Origin: an uncultured Prevotella sp.
GTDB lineage: Bacteria; Bacteroidota; Bacteroidia; Bacteroidales; Bacteroidaceae
NCBI GenBank assembly: GCA_900315775.1
Contig: ONAJ01000027.1
Coordinates: 1-62,540, forward strand
DNA: 62,540 nt
Reading direction: 5' to 3'
Both the position numbers and the translations under genes were made by a program. Shown piece by piece: positions 42,518-51,296 of the stretch (the first letter of the stretch is position 1; each line of letters begins with the position of its first letter). The notes beneath the pieces are model-generated. The model was not told where the DNA came from and made no database searches. It worked only from the letters and a program-made list of their open reading frames with translations.

Positions 42518-43468
42518 ATGGGTTTATTCGGACTATTTAATAAAGAAAAGAAGGAAACACTCGACAAGGGATTGGAGAAAACAAAACAGAGTGTTTTTGA
42601 GAAATTAACTCGTGCCGTAGCAGGAAAAGCTAAGGTTGACGATGATGTGCTTGACAATCTTGAGGAAATCCTCGTAACGAGTGATGTGGGCGTAGATACC
42701 ACCCTGAAAATTATTGAACGTATTGAAGAAAGAGTAGCAAGAGACAAATATGTTTCGACGTCGGAACTCAACGAGATACTTCGCCAGGAGATAGCAAATC
42801 TTCTTGCGGAGAATGGCAACGAAGATAACGAGAACTGGGATCTGCCAACAGACCATCGTCCTTATGTTATCCTTGTCGTTGGTGTCAACGGAGTAGGAAA
42901 GACGACGACAATAGGAAAACTTGCCTGGCAGTTCAAACAGGCAGGAAAGAAAGTTTATCTCGGTGCTGCCGACACCTTCCGCGCTGCTGCCGTAGAACAG
43001 CTGTGCATCTGGGGCGAACGCGTAGGAGTGCCTGTAATAAAACAGCAGATGGGCAGCGACCCGGCGAGTGTTGCTTTCGACACCCTCAGTTCGGCAAAGG
43101 CAAACGATGCCGACGTCGTTCTCATTGATACTGCAGGACGACTGCATAACAAGGTTGGATTGATGAACGAGCTGAAGAAAATAAAGGAAGTAATGAAGAA
43201 GGTGCTCCCCGAGGCTCCCGACGAGGTGATGCTCGTTCTTGACGGCTCTACAGGACAGAACGCCTTTGAACAGGCAAAGCAGTTTGCCGCTGTTACTAAT
43301 ATCACCAGTCTTGCTATTACTAAACTCGACGGTACAGCCAAAGGTGGTGTGGTGATAGGCATCAGCGACCAAATGAAAGTCCCCGTGAAATATATCGGTC
43401 TTGGTGAAGGAATGAAAGACCTTCAGTTATTTAACAAGCGACAATTTGTAGATTCTTTGTTCGAATGA
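42518..43468 (+). CDS. ftsY: Signal recognition particle receptor FtsY
   Basis: 316 residues, with the short N-terminus (MGLFGLFNKEKKETLDKGLE) typical where the acidic A domain is missing. NG domain motifs: VVGVNGVGKTTTIGKLA (P-loop), DTFRAAAVEQL, DVVLIDTAGRLHNKVGLMNEL, TKLDGTAKGGV, and YIGLGEGMKDLQLF. GTPase that docks ribosome-SRP complexes at the membrane. It overlaps rimO by 4 bp (ATGA). Confidence 0.97.
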   Translation: MGLFGLFNKEKKETLDKGLEKTKQSVFEKLTRAVAGKAKVDDDVLDNLEEILVTSDVGVDTTLKIIERIEERVARDKYVSTSELNEILRQEIANLLAENGNEDNENWDLPTDHRPYVILVVGVNGVGKTTTIGKLAWQFKQAGKKVYLGAADTFRAAAVEQLCIWGERVGVPVIKQQMGSDPASVAFDTLSSAKANDADVVLIDTAGRLHNKVGLMNELKKIKEVMKKVLPEAPDEVMLVLDGSTGQNAFEQAKQFAAVTNITSLAITKLDGTAKGGVVIGISDQMKVPVKYIGLGEGMKDLQLFNKRQFVDSLFE

Positions 43469-44757
43469 TTGAGAAGCAGATAGACGTTATAACGATGGGT
43501 TGCTCAAAGAACCTTGTAGATAGTGAGAATCTCATGGGTCTTATGAGTCAGTATGGATATACCTGTGTTCACGACAGCGATAATCCATGCGGAGAAATCG
43601 TCGTTGTTAACAGTTGCGGATTTATCAACGATGCAAAGGAGGAAAGCATACAGATGATTCTCAAGATGGCTGAGAAAAAGTCGAGAGGCGAGATACGTCG
43701 TCTGTATGTAATGGGTTGTCTGTCACAGCGCTACCAGAAGGAACTGAAAAAGGAAATTCCTGAAGTTGACGGCTATTATGGGAAGTTTAACTACCGTCAG
43801 CTGCTGCAGGACCTGAAAGGTGTTGATGACGAGAAACATTACAGAATGCTTACCACACCTTCGCACTATGCCTATATTAAAATCAGCGAAGGATGTAATC
43901 GTCATTGTGCATATTGCGCTATACCCATAATAACAGGAAAACATAAGAGTCGTCCGCAAGAGGAAATTCTCGACGAGATACGCACGCTGGTAAAAGCTGG
44001 TGTTAGCGAATTCCAAATTATAGCTCAGGAACTTACCTACTACGGAGTAGATTTAAACGGAAAACAGCAGATTGCGGAGCTTGTCAGCAAGATATCAGAC
44101 GTAGAAGGTGTAAGATGGATTCGTCTGCACTATGCTTATCCTACGAACTTCCCTATGGACCTTCTTGCCGTTATGCGTGAGAAGGATAACGTGTGCAAAT
44201 ATCTCGACATCGCTCTTCAGCATATCAGCGACAACGTACTCAAGGCGATGCGACGACATATCACAAAGGACGAAACCTACGAGTTGATAAACACCTTGCG
44301 TCGCGAGGTTCCGGGAATAAACATTAGAACAACGCTGATGGTTGGCTTCCCTGGAGAAACCGAGGACGACTTCAAAGAACTCCTGGAATTCACCCGTTGG
44401 GCACGCTTCGAACGAATGGGTGCCTTTGCCTATTCTGCAGAGGAAGGTACTTGGAGCGGTGATAAACTGAAGGACGATGTGCCTGAGGATGTCAAACAGG
44501 AGCGACTATCGAAACTGATGAGGGTACAACAACGCATAAGTGAAGAAATTACCGCCACGATGATAGGGAAAGTGATAACCGTCGTCGTTGACAGACAAGA
44601 AGGCGAATATTTCATTTGTCGTTCGGAGTTCTCTTCACCTGAAGTAGATCCCGAAGTGCTTATACCCTGCAACGAGACGTTGGAGATAGGAAAATACTAC
44701 GATGTAAAAATTATAGAGTCGGACGAGTTCGACCTCTATGCAACAACAAAGATATGA
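43465..44757 (+). CDS. rimO: Ribosomal protein S12 methylthiotransferase
   Basis: 430 residues. Radical-SAM enzyme that methylthiolates Asp88 of S12. The N-terminal UPF0004 domain has ITMGCSKNLVDSENLMGLM and VNSCGFINDAKEES, Cys ligands of the auxiliary cluster. The radical-SAM cluster is CNRHCAYCAIP, followed by RPQEEILDEIRTLV. A TRAM domain closes the protein (VVVDRQEGEYFICRSEF). It overlaps both neighbours by 4 bp. Confidence 0.96.
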   Translation: MIEKQIDVITMGCSKNLVDSENLMGLMSQYGYTCVHDSDNPCGEIVVVNSCGFINDAKEESIQMILKMAEKKSRGEIRRLYVMGCLSQRYQKELKKEIPEVDGYYGKFNYRQLLQDLKGVDDEKHYRMLTTPSHYAYIKISEGCNRHCAYCAIPIITGKHKSRPQEEILDEIRTLVKAGVSEFQIIAQELTYYGVDLNGKQQIAELVSKISDVEGVRWIRLHYAYPTNFPMDLLAVMREKDNVCKYLDIALQHISDNVLKAMRRHITKDETYELINTLRREVPGINIRTTLMVGFPGETEDDFKELLEFTRWARFERMGAFAYSAEEGTWSGDKLKDDVPEDVKQERLSKLMRVQQRISEEITATMIGKVITVVVDRQEGEYFICRSEFSSPEVDPEVLIPCNETLEIGKYYDVKIIESDEFDLYATTKI

Positions 44758-45047
44758 ACAATAAACAATTTATCCACGAGCTTTCCAATCGTACAAGCTA
44801 TACTCTTGAGGATACTCAGCGTATGGTCTATGATATGATTGACTCTATGAATGAGAAGTTTATGGAAGGCGAACCTGTCAACGTGACGGGTTTTGGTACC
44901 TTCGAGGTAAAGAAACGTATGGAGAGAGTTATCGTGAACCCTTCAACTGGTCAGCGTATGCTCGTTCCACCAAAACTCGTTCTGTCGTTTAAACCAAATG
45001 CTTCCGTTAGGGAGAAGATAAATCAGGGAGGACAGCAAAATGGCTAA
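44754..45047 (+). CDS. HU-family DNA-binding protein
   Basis: 97 residues. MNNKQFIHELSNRTSYTLED, then VTGFGTFEVKKRMERVIVNP and LSFKPNASVREKIN are the HU/IHF fold with its DNA-clasping arm. RERRRNPSTG-type arm residues are partly replaced (ERVIVNPSTGQRMLVPPK). It overlaps rimO by 4 bp and the HU-LysM gene by 8 bp, so the two HU proteins are coupled and may pair. Confidence 0.93.
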   Translation: MNNKQFIHELSNRTSYTLEDTQRMVYDMIDSMNEKFMEGEPVNVTGFGTFEVKKRMERVIVNPSTGQRMLVPPKLVLSFKPNASVREKINQGGQQNG

Positions 45048-46194
45048 ATCGTCTATTCAAGTTCTTGCGCGCTATATCTCAGAGAAGAGAGGCGTGCCAC
45101 AAAGGGATGCAGAACATTTCGTGAAGTCCTTTTTCGAAATCATCAGCGAAACACTCCAAAGCGGTGAGAGTCTGGTGAAGATAAAAGGATTCGGAACGTT
45201 TAAGATTGTTGACGTCAAGGATCGTGAGAGTGTTGACGTAAATACCGGAGAACGTATTGTCATTGAAGGACGTTCAAAGATTTCGTTCATTCCTGACAAC
45301 GTTATGAAGGAGCTTGTCAATAAACCTTTCTCGCAGTTTGAAACCGTTGTGGTAAATGACGGAGTGAATTTTGAGGAAGAGGAAGTTAAGGAAGAAGGAG
45401 TTCAGGAAGTTCAAGGAGTTCAAGGAGTTCAAGGAGTTCAGGAAGTTCAAGGAGTTCAAGGAGTTCAAGGAGTTCAGGAAGTAAAAGAAGAAGTAAAAGA
45501 AGAAGTAGCGAAGGAAGAAGAAGCGAAGGAAGAGGAAGTTAAGGAAGAAGAAGTAAAGGAAGAGGAAGTTAAGGAGGAAGTAGTGGAAGAGGTTAAGGAA
45601 GAAGAAGTTAAAGAAGAAGTAGAGGAGGAAGAATTGAGTAGCGTAGAGGTTACAGAAACTCCTTCGAAGACCCCTTGGTGGATATTGTCACTCATACTGA
45701 CAGCATTGATAATGTTCCTCTTAGGATATTATGCTGGCAATCGTGGGGCATTGTCAAGTTTCTTCATGAAGATGGCAACACCGGCTCCCCAGAAGGTTGT
45801 CGTTACGGATACTATAGCGAAAATTGATACTGTTGCCAAGAAAGACACAGTTGTCAAGAAAGATACTGTTGCCAAGAAAGACATAGTTGCAAAGAAAGAT
45901 ACTGTTGTTAAAGCTACTGTTGTTAAAGCTACAGTAGTAAAGGAACCCGCAAAACCGCTGTCGCCAGCCCTCGCTCAGGCACATAATATTGTTAATACCG
46001 GTGCTTATATTATAGAAGGAACGAGCGAGACCGTTGTCGTGAAAAAAGGACAAACCCTGTCGAGAATATCTCGCACATATCTTGGCGAGGGAATGGAAGC
46101 ATACGTTCAGGTGCTCAACGGAGTGACAGAAGTGAAGGAAGGAATGAGTGTGAAAATCCCAAAACTAAAGGTAAAGAAAAAGAAAAAAAGATAG
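45040..46194 (+). CDS. HU-domain protein with repeat linker, membrane segment and LysM
   Basis: 384 residues in five parts. Residues about 1-95 are an HU domain (KIKGFGTFKIVDVKDRESVDVN). About 121-147 are VQG/VQE triplets from a nonamer DNA repeat, and about 148-205 are Lys/Glu-rich KEEEVKEE repeats likely to form a helix. About 213-233 (ILSLILTALIMFLLGYYAG) are a membrane segment. About 262-305 are KKDTV(V/A) repeats, and about 325-380 are a LysM domain (VVKKGQTLSRISRTYLGEG). Topology would put HU in the cytoplasm and LysM in the periplasm, linking nucleoid to peptidoglycan; this is inference from domain order. Similar HU-LysM proteins are known in annotation of Bacteroidota but not functionally described to my knowledge. 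Confidence 0.9.
   Translation: MAKSSIQVLARYISEKRGVPQRDAEHFVKSFFEIISETLQSGESLVKIKGFGTFKIVDVKDRESVDVNTGERIVIEGRSKISFIPDNVMKELVNKPFSQFETVVVNDGVNFEEEEVKEEGVQEVQGVQGVQGVQEVQGVQGVQGVQEVKEEVKEEVAKEEEAKEEEVKEEEVKEEEVKEEVVEEVKEEEVKEEVEEEELSSVEVTETPSKTPWWILSLILTALIMFLLGYYAGNRGALSSFFMKMATPAPQKVVVTDTIAKIDTVAKKDTVVKKDTVAKKDIVAKKDTVVKATVVKATVVKEPAKPLSPALAQAHNIVNTGAYIIEGTSETVVVKKGQTLSRISRTYLGEGMEAYVQVLNGVTEVKEGMSVKIPKLKVKKKKKR
45400..45480 (+). repeat. GTTCAAGGA nonamer tandem repeat inside the HU-LysM gene
   Basis: Nine nonamers. Six are GTTCAAGGA, and three are GTTCAGGAA at positions 1, 5 and 9. They give a higher-order 36-bp period, [12 protein letters not shown]. Same unit, strand sense and reading frame as the trpC tract. 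Confidence 0.95.
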
Positions 46195-46285
46195 CGAAAG
46201 TCTAAACTTTCTTAAACTAAATGAAGAAAAACCTTTTTTAATGATTATTTAGACATCTGCAGCCCGAGAAATGCACGGAATATAG

Positions 46286-46293
46286 TACTTTTG
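46286..46293 (+). promoter_or_regulatory. -7 element of the moxR-bat operon promoter
   Basis: TACTTTTG, 34 bp before the moxR ATG. I do not see a good -33 TTTG at the expected distance. Confidence 0.5.
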
Positions 46294-46327
46294 CCTTTGA
46301 AATTATAACGCATAAAAATTATATATT

Positions 46328-47323
46328 ATGGCAGAAGCTATTGATATCCGTGAATTGAACATGCGGATAGAACAACAGAGTGCATTTGTAACAAATCTTA
46401 CGCACGGAATGAACCAGGTTATCGTTGGTCAGAAACACCTGGTTGATTCTTTGCTAATATCATTACTTAGTGATGGACACATCCTTCTGGAAGGTGTCCC
46501 TGGTCTTGCAAAGACATTGGCCATCAAGACTTTAGCTCAGCTGATAGAGGCTGACTATAGTCGTGTGCAGTTTACTCCCGACCTTCTCCCCGCCGACGTT
46601 ATCGGTACTATGGTTTATTCGCAGAAGGACGAGAACTTCAACGTTAAGAAGGGTCCTGTCTTCGCTCACTTCGTGCTGGCGGACGAAATTAACCGTGCTC
46701 CGGCAAAGGTACAGAGTGCCTTACTCGAGGCTATGCAGGAACATCAGGTGACAATAGGCAATCAGACCTTTGCCCTTCCTTCACCATTCCTCGTAATGGC
46801 CACCCAGAACCCGATAGAGCAGGAGGGAACCTATCCTTTACCCGAGGCTCAGGTGGACCGTTTTATGCTGAAAGTGGTTATCGACTATCCTACGATAGAC
46901 GAGGAAAAAGCTATCATTCGCGAGAATATTCAGGGTGCTATGCCTGTAGTGAAACCTGTTTCTACAGCTCAGGAGATCCTCGATGCTCGCGGAATAGTCA
47001 ATCAGGTGTATATCGACGAAAAGATAGAGCAGTATATTGCCGACATTGTTTTCGCCACACGTTATCCCGAGCGTTACGGTCTTCAGGAACTCAAGGAACT
47101 CATTTCCTTCGGTGGTTCTCCTCGTGCAAGTATCAATCTTGCTAAGGCATCACGTGCTTACGCTTTCATCAAGCGTCGCGGATACGTTGTGCCTGAGGAC
47201 ATTAGAGCCGTTGCTCACGACGTGCTTCGTCATCGTATCGGCGTTACTTACGAGGCAGAAGCAACAAATGTTACAAGCGAAGAAATAATAAGCAAGATAA
47301 TAAATAAGGTAGAGGTGCCTTGA
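46328..47323 (+). CDS. moxR: MoxR-family AAA+ ATPase
   Basis: 331 residues. Walker A ILLEGVPGLAKTL, Walker B FVLADEINRAPAKVQSALLEAMQE, sensor VMATQNPIEQEGTYPLPEAQVDRF, and the C-terminal helical lid with FGGSPRASINLAKASRA. MoxR ATPases act as chaperones that remodel VWA-domain partners, and such partners are encoded downstream here (DUF58, BatA, BatB). It overlaps the DUF58 gene by 1 bp. Confidence 0.95.
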   Translation: MAEAIDIRELNMRIEQQSAFVTNLTHGMNQVIVGQKHLVDSLLISLLSDGHILLEGVPGLAKTLAIKTLAQLIEADYSRVQFTPDLLPADVIGTMVYSQKDENFNVKKGPVFAHFVLADEINRAPAKVQSALLEAMQEHQVTIGNQTFALPSPFLVMATQNPIEQEGTYPLPEAQVDRFMLKVVIDYPTIDEEKAIIRENIQGAMPVVKPVSTAQEILDARGIVNQVYIDEKIEQYIADIVFATRYPERYGLQELKELISFGGSPRASINLAKASRAYAFIKRRGYVVPEDIRAVAHDVLRHRIGVTYEAEATNVTSEEIISKIINKVEVP

Positions 47324-48189
47324 TGGAAACTTCAGAGATTCTTAAAAAAGTACGTAAAATCGAGATTAAGGCGCGTGGCCTTAGCTCGAATATCTTTGCA
47401 GGACAGTATCACAGCGCTTTCAAAGGACGCGGAATGGCGTTCAGCGAAGTACGTGAATACCAGTTCGGCGATGATGTGCGCGACATCGACTGGAATGTTA
47501 CGGCACGCTTCCATCGTCCTTATGTAAAGGTCTTCGACGAAGAGCGCGAACTTACCGTTATGCTGCTTATTGATGTCTCTGGATCGTTGGAGTTCGGTAC
47601 CCAGAAAATGTCTAAGAAGGAGATGGTAACGGAGATTGCTGCCACCCTTGCTTTTAGTGCCATTCAGAATAATGACAAGATTGGCGTCGTGTTCTTCTCG
47701 GACAAGATAGAGAAGTACATCCCGCCGAAGAAGGGTAGGAAGCACATCCTTTACATCATCCGCGAGATGCTCGATTTCCACGCCGAGAGTCGTCGTACCA
47801 ACGTCGGCAAGGCAGTGGAGTTCCTTACGAGTGTTGTGAAACGCCGTTGTACAGCTTTCCTCCTCAGCGACTTCTACAATCGTGAGGATTTCCGTCATCC
47901 GTTGACTATATGTAACCGCAAACACGACGTTGTAGCAATACAGATTTACGACCTCCGTGCTAAGGAGTTGCCCGACGTAGGACTTATGAAAGTCCAGGAT
48001 GCGGAGACCGGTCACGAGATGATTATCGACACCTCCAGCAAGGCACTTCGTAAGGCTCATCACGACTATTGGGTAAACCGACAAAGCACCCTTTCCGAGA
48101 CATTCAACAGGAGTGGTGTGGACTATGTTACCATAGCCACCAATGATGATTATGTTAAGGCGTTACTACAATTATTTGCTATGAGATGA
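47323..48189 (+). CDS. DUF58 (VWA-like) protein of the bat operon
   Basis: 288 residues from the ATG at 47323, which overlaps the moxR stop (TGATG). DUF58 signature: GRGMAFSEVREYQFGDDVRDIDWNVTARFHRPYVK. A VWA-type metal site follows, LLIDVSGSLEFG, and VVFFSDKIEKYIPP. No membrane segment, so cytoplasmic. The likely direct client or partner of MoxR, by analogy with other moxR-DUF58 pairs. Confidence 0.94.
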   Translation: METSEILKKVRKIEIKARGLSSNIFAGQYHSAFKGRGMAFSEVREYQFGDDVRDIDWNVTARFHRPYVKVFDEERELTVMLLIDVSGSLEFGTQKMSKKEMVTEIAATLAFSAIQNNDKIGVVFFSDKIEKYIPPKKGRKHILYIIREMLDFHAESRRTNVGKAVEFLTSVVKRRCTAFLLSDFYNREDFRHPLTICNRKHDVVAIQIYDLRAKELPDVGLMKVQDAETGHEMIIDTSSKALRKAHHDYWVNRQSTLSETFNRSGVDYVTIATNDDYVKALLQLFAMR

Positions 48190-49262
48190 AGAGATTAGGT
48201 ATTATATATATAATTCTAATAACCAGTGTTTTACAAACACTTGCTCAAGTTCAGGTACAATCGAGTATCGACTCCATCCAGATTTGGATTGGCGAGCAGG
48301 CGCACCTCACTTTGGACGTATCTCTGAAGCGCGGTCAGCACCTCGTCATGCCGTCCTTCAAACCCTTGGAACATATAACGGCTGGCGTCGAAGTTCTGGA
48401 GGCAACGAATGCCGACACCACAGAACTCGATGGCGGTATGGTGAAGGTCAGCAAGACCTACACACTCACCTCGTTCGACGAGAAACTTTACTATCTTCCA
48501 CCTATGAAGGTAAAGGTTGATGGTAAGGAGTATGCCTCAAAGTCGCTTGCGTTGAAGGTGATGACGATGCCGGCAGACACCCTCCATCCGGAGAATTTCT
48601 TCCCTCCGAAGGACGTCCAGGACAATCCTTTCTCCTGGTCCGAGTGGCGCGAGGTTATAGTGTTCTCCCTGCTTTTCATCATCCTTCTCTGTGGTGCTGC
48701 CTATCTGTACAACCGTCTCCGCAAGGGAAAGCCTGTCATAAAATTGCCTTCACGAATAATAAAGAAGATGTTACCTCATCAGAAGGCTATGAAGGCTATA
48801 GAGATTCTGAAGGAAGAGCACCTGTCGTCATCCGAGAATCAGAAGGAGTACTACACCCGTCTTACGGATACCCTGCGTGTCTATCTCAACGAGCGTTTCG
48901 GAATAAACGCTATGGAGATGACGTCGGAGGAGATTATAAGTCGCCTCCAGGAAACGGGCGACAAGACGATGATTGACGAGTTGCGCACGCTGTTTACTAC
49001 CGCCGACCTGGTGAAGTTTGCGAAGTACTCTACATTAATCAATGAGAACGACGCAAATCTGGTGAACGCCATAGCGTATATCAATAATACAAAAGAGGAA
49101 AATCAGCCTCAGACGGTTCGTGTGGAGCCTACAATAAGCGAAGAAGAGAAGCGCACGCTACGTTCGCGCAATATCCTCCAGATATCTATATCTCTGCTGG
49201 TTCTCTTCGCTGTTGTCGCTCTTATCTATGCCGTTTGGCAGGCTTGGTTGTTAATGATGTAG
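48186..49262 (+). CDS. Membrane protein of the bat operon with BatD-like N-terminus
   Basis: 358 residues. The signal sequence IIYIILITSVLQTLAQ is followed by a periplasmic beta-domain (IWIGEQAHLTLDVSLKRGQH), one membrane helix at about 158-180 (VIVFSLLFIILLCGAAYLYN), a cytoplasmic helical domain (KAMKAIEILKEEHL, then EYYTRLTDTLRVYLNERFGI), and a C-terminal membrane segment (ILQISISLLVLFAVVALIYAV). The middle part resembles the cytoplasmic segment of BatD. It lies between DUF58 and batA, where Bacteroidota operons usually carry such a protein. The role is presumably assembly of the Bat membrane complex. Confidence 0.8.
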   Translation: MKRLGIIYIILITSVLQTLAQVQVQSSIDSIQIWIGEQAHLTLDVSLKRGQHLVMPSFKPLEHITAGVEVLEATNADTTELDGGMVKVSKTYTLTSFDEKLYYLPPMKVKVDGKEYASKSLALKVMTMPADTLHPENFFPPKDVQDNPFSWSEWREVIVFSLLFIILLCGAAYLYNRLRKGKPVIKLPSRIIKKMLPHQKAMKAIEILKEEHLSSSENQKEYYTRLTDTLRVYLNERFGINAMEMTSEEIISRLQETGDKTMIDELRTLFTTADLVKFAKYSTLINENDANLVNAIAYINNTKEENQPQTVRVEPTISEEEKRTLRSRNILQISISLLVLFAVVALIYAVWQAWLLMM

Positions 49263-49275
49263 GGAGGACTGTAGA

Positions 49276-50274
49276 ATGGATTTTTTAAATAAGGAATATC
49301 TGTTACTGCTTCTGCTGCTGATACCGTACGTTTGGTGGCTGTTGCGTTGGCGCAAGAAGAGTGAGCCGTCAATGCTTATGAGCGACACCTTCGCGTACCA
49401 GAAAGCACCGAAGAGTCTCCGTCAGCGGCTTACGTGGCTGCCTCACCTCCTCAGAGCGACAGTCTTCGTACTCGTAGTACTGGTGCTGGCACGTCCTCAG
49501 ACCCACAACAGCTGGGGACATCGTACCACCGAGGGCATCGACATCATGCTGGCAATGGATGTTTCTACGAGTATGCTTGCCCAGGACCTGCGTCCTAACC
49601 GCATGGAGGCTGCGAAGTCCGTAGCGGCAGAGTTTATCGCCGACCGCCCCGACGACAACATCGGACTTACAATATTTGCCGGCGAGGCCTACACACAGTG
49701 TCCTATGACAATGGACCACGCCTCGTTGCTCAACCTTCTCCGCAACGTACGTACCGATATCGCTGCCCGCGGACTCATCGAGAACGGAACAGCAATAGGT
49801 ATGGGACTCGCCAACGCCGTCACACGTCTCAAGGACTCAAAGACAAAGAGTAAGGTGGTCATCCTGCTCACCGACGGTAGTAACAACATGGGTGACATCT
49901 CGCCGCTGACAGCCGCACAGATAGCGAAGAGTCTCGGCATCCGCGTTTACACCATCGCTGTCGGAACCAACGGTGTGGCTCCTTATCCTATGTCGATAGG
50001 AAACACCATACAATATGTAAACAGAGAGGTTGACATCGACACCGAGACACTCTCGCAGATAGCGAAGATTGCCGACGGACATTTCTATCGTGCAACGAAT
50101 ACTGCGGAGCTGAAGAAGATATACAAGGACATCGACAAACTCGAGAAGACACGTATGAACGTCAAGACCTTCTCGCGTCACTACGAGGCATACCAACCCT
50201 TTGCCCTCGCGGCACTGTTGCTGTTCCTTGTTGAATTACTGTTACGTTTAACTTGGCTAAGGAGGATACCATAA
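49276..50274 (+). CDS. batA: Aerotolerance operon protein BatA (VWA)
   Basis: 332 residues. Two N-terminal membrane segments (LLLLLLIPYVWWLL; LRATVFVLVVLVLA), then a VWA domain with a complete MIDAS: DIMLAMDVSTSML (DxSxS), later the Thr in NGTAIGMGLANAV, and the Asp in ILLTDGSNNMGDISP. A C-terminal membrane helix (LAALLLFLVELLLRLTWL) follows. Bat proteins were named for aerotolerance of Bacteroides fragilis; their biochemical job is unsettled. It overlaps batB at TAATG. Confidence 0.94.
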   Translation: MDFLNKEYLLLLLLLIPYVWWLLRWRKKSEPSMLMSDTFAYQKAPKSLRQRLTWLPHLLRATVFVLVVLVLARPQTHNSWGHRTTEGIDIMLAMDVSTSMLAQDLRPNRMEAAKSVAAEFIADRPDDNIGLTIFAGEAYTQCPMTMDHASLLNLLRNVRTDIAARGLIENGTAIGMGLANAVTRLKDSKTKSKVVILLTDGSNNMGDISPLTAAQIAKSLGIRVYTIAVGTNGVAPYPMSIGNTIQYVNREVDIDTETLSQIAKIADGHFYRATNTAELKKIYKDIDKLEKTRMNVKTFSRHYEAYQPFALAALLLFLVELLLRLTWLRRIP

Positions 50275-51296
50275 TGTTCAGATTCGAAGACCCTATATAT
50301 CTCTGGCTTTTAGCGCTGCTGCCCGTTCTGGTGCTGTTGCGCCTGTTGGTGAACCATCGTCAACACAAGCGCCTGCGCAGCTTTGGCGACAAGGACCTCC
50401 TGAGGAGCCTTATGCCCGGTTACTCCCGTTGGCATTTAGAGATAAAGTTCTGGCTCATGCTTCTCATCCTCGCTCTTCTCATCGTCATGTTGGCACGTCC
50501 GCAGATGGGAACGAAGATCTCTCGCGAGAAGCGTAGCGGCATAGAGACCATCATCGCTCTCGACATAAGTAACTCTATGAAGTCCGAGGACGTTGCTCCG
50601 TCGCGACTCATGAAGAGTAAGATGCTTGTCGAGAATATGGTCGATAACTTCACCAACGACAAGGTGGGACTCATCGTCTTCGCCGGCGACGCCTTTGTGC
50701 AGCTGCCTATAACGAGCGACTACGTATCGGCAAAGATGTTCCTCGGCGGCATAGAGCCCTCACTCATCTCCTCTCAGGGAACCGACATCGCACTCGCCAT
50801 AAATATGGCTGTCGAGTCGTTTACCAAACAGGACAAGATAGGACGCGCCATAATAGTGATCACCGATGGTGAGGACCACGAAGGCGGAGCAATAGAAGCT
50901 GCCGAGAATGCCCTCGACAAAGGAATGCGTGTATATGTCCTTGGCGTAGGCTCCACGAAGGGTAGTCCTATACCCGACGACAACGGAGGATATATGAAAG
51001 ACAATACCGGCGAGGTGGTGATGACGTCCCTCAACGAGCAGATGTGTAAGGACATAGCTCGTGCTGGCGGAGGCGCTTACATCCACGTCGATAATACCAA
51101 TATCGCTCAGGAACAGTTGGACAAAGAGCTGGCAAAACTCCAGAAGGGCGACCTCGCAACAGTCGTCTATAGCGAGTACGACGAGCAGTTCCAGGCCTTC
51201 GGCATCATCATTGTCCTTCTTCTCGTCATCGAGATAGCTATCTCCGAGAGCAAGAATCTGGTGTTTAAGAATTTAAAGTTGTTCAAGCAAAAATGA
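50274..51296 (+). CDS. batB: Aerotolerance operon protein BatB (VWA)
   Basis: 340 residues from the ATG at 50274, overlapping the batA stop. Same layout as BatA: two N-terminal helices, a VWA domain with TIIALDISNSMKSEDV (MIDAS), QGTDIALAINMA and VITDGEDHEGGA, and a C-terminal helix (AFGIIIVLLLVIEIAI). Parallel architecture to BatA suggests a heteromeric membrane complex. It overlaps batC by 4 bp. Confidence 0.94.
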   Translation: MFRFEDPIYLWLLALLPVLVLLRLLVNHRQHKRLRSFGDKDLLRSLMPGYSRWHLEIKFWLMLLILALLIVMLARPQMGTKISREKRSGIETIIALDISNSMKSEDVAPSRLMKSKMLVENMVDNFTNDKVGLIVFAGDAFVQLPITSDYVSAKMFLGGIEPSLISSQGTDIALAINMAVESFTKQDKIGRAIIVITDGEDHEGGAIEAAENALDKGMRVYVLGVGSTKGSPIPDDNGGYMKDNTGEVVMTSLNEQMCKDIARAGGGAYIHVDNTNIAQEQLDKELAKLQKGDLATVVYSEYDEQFQAFGIIIVLLLVIEIAISESKNLVFKNLKLFKQK

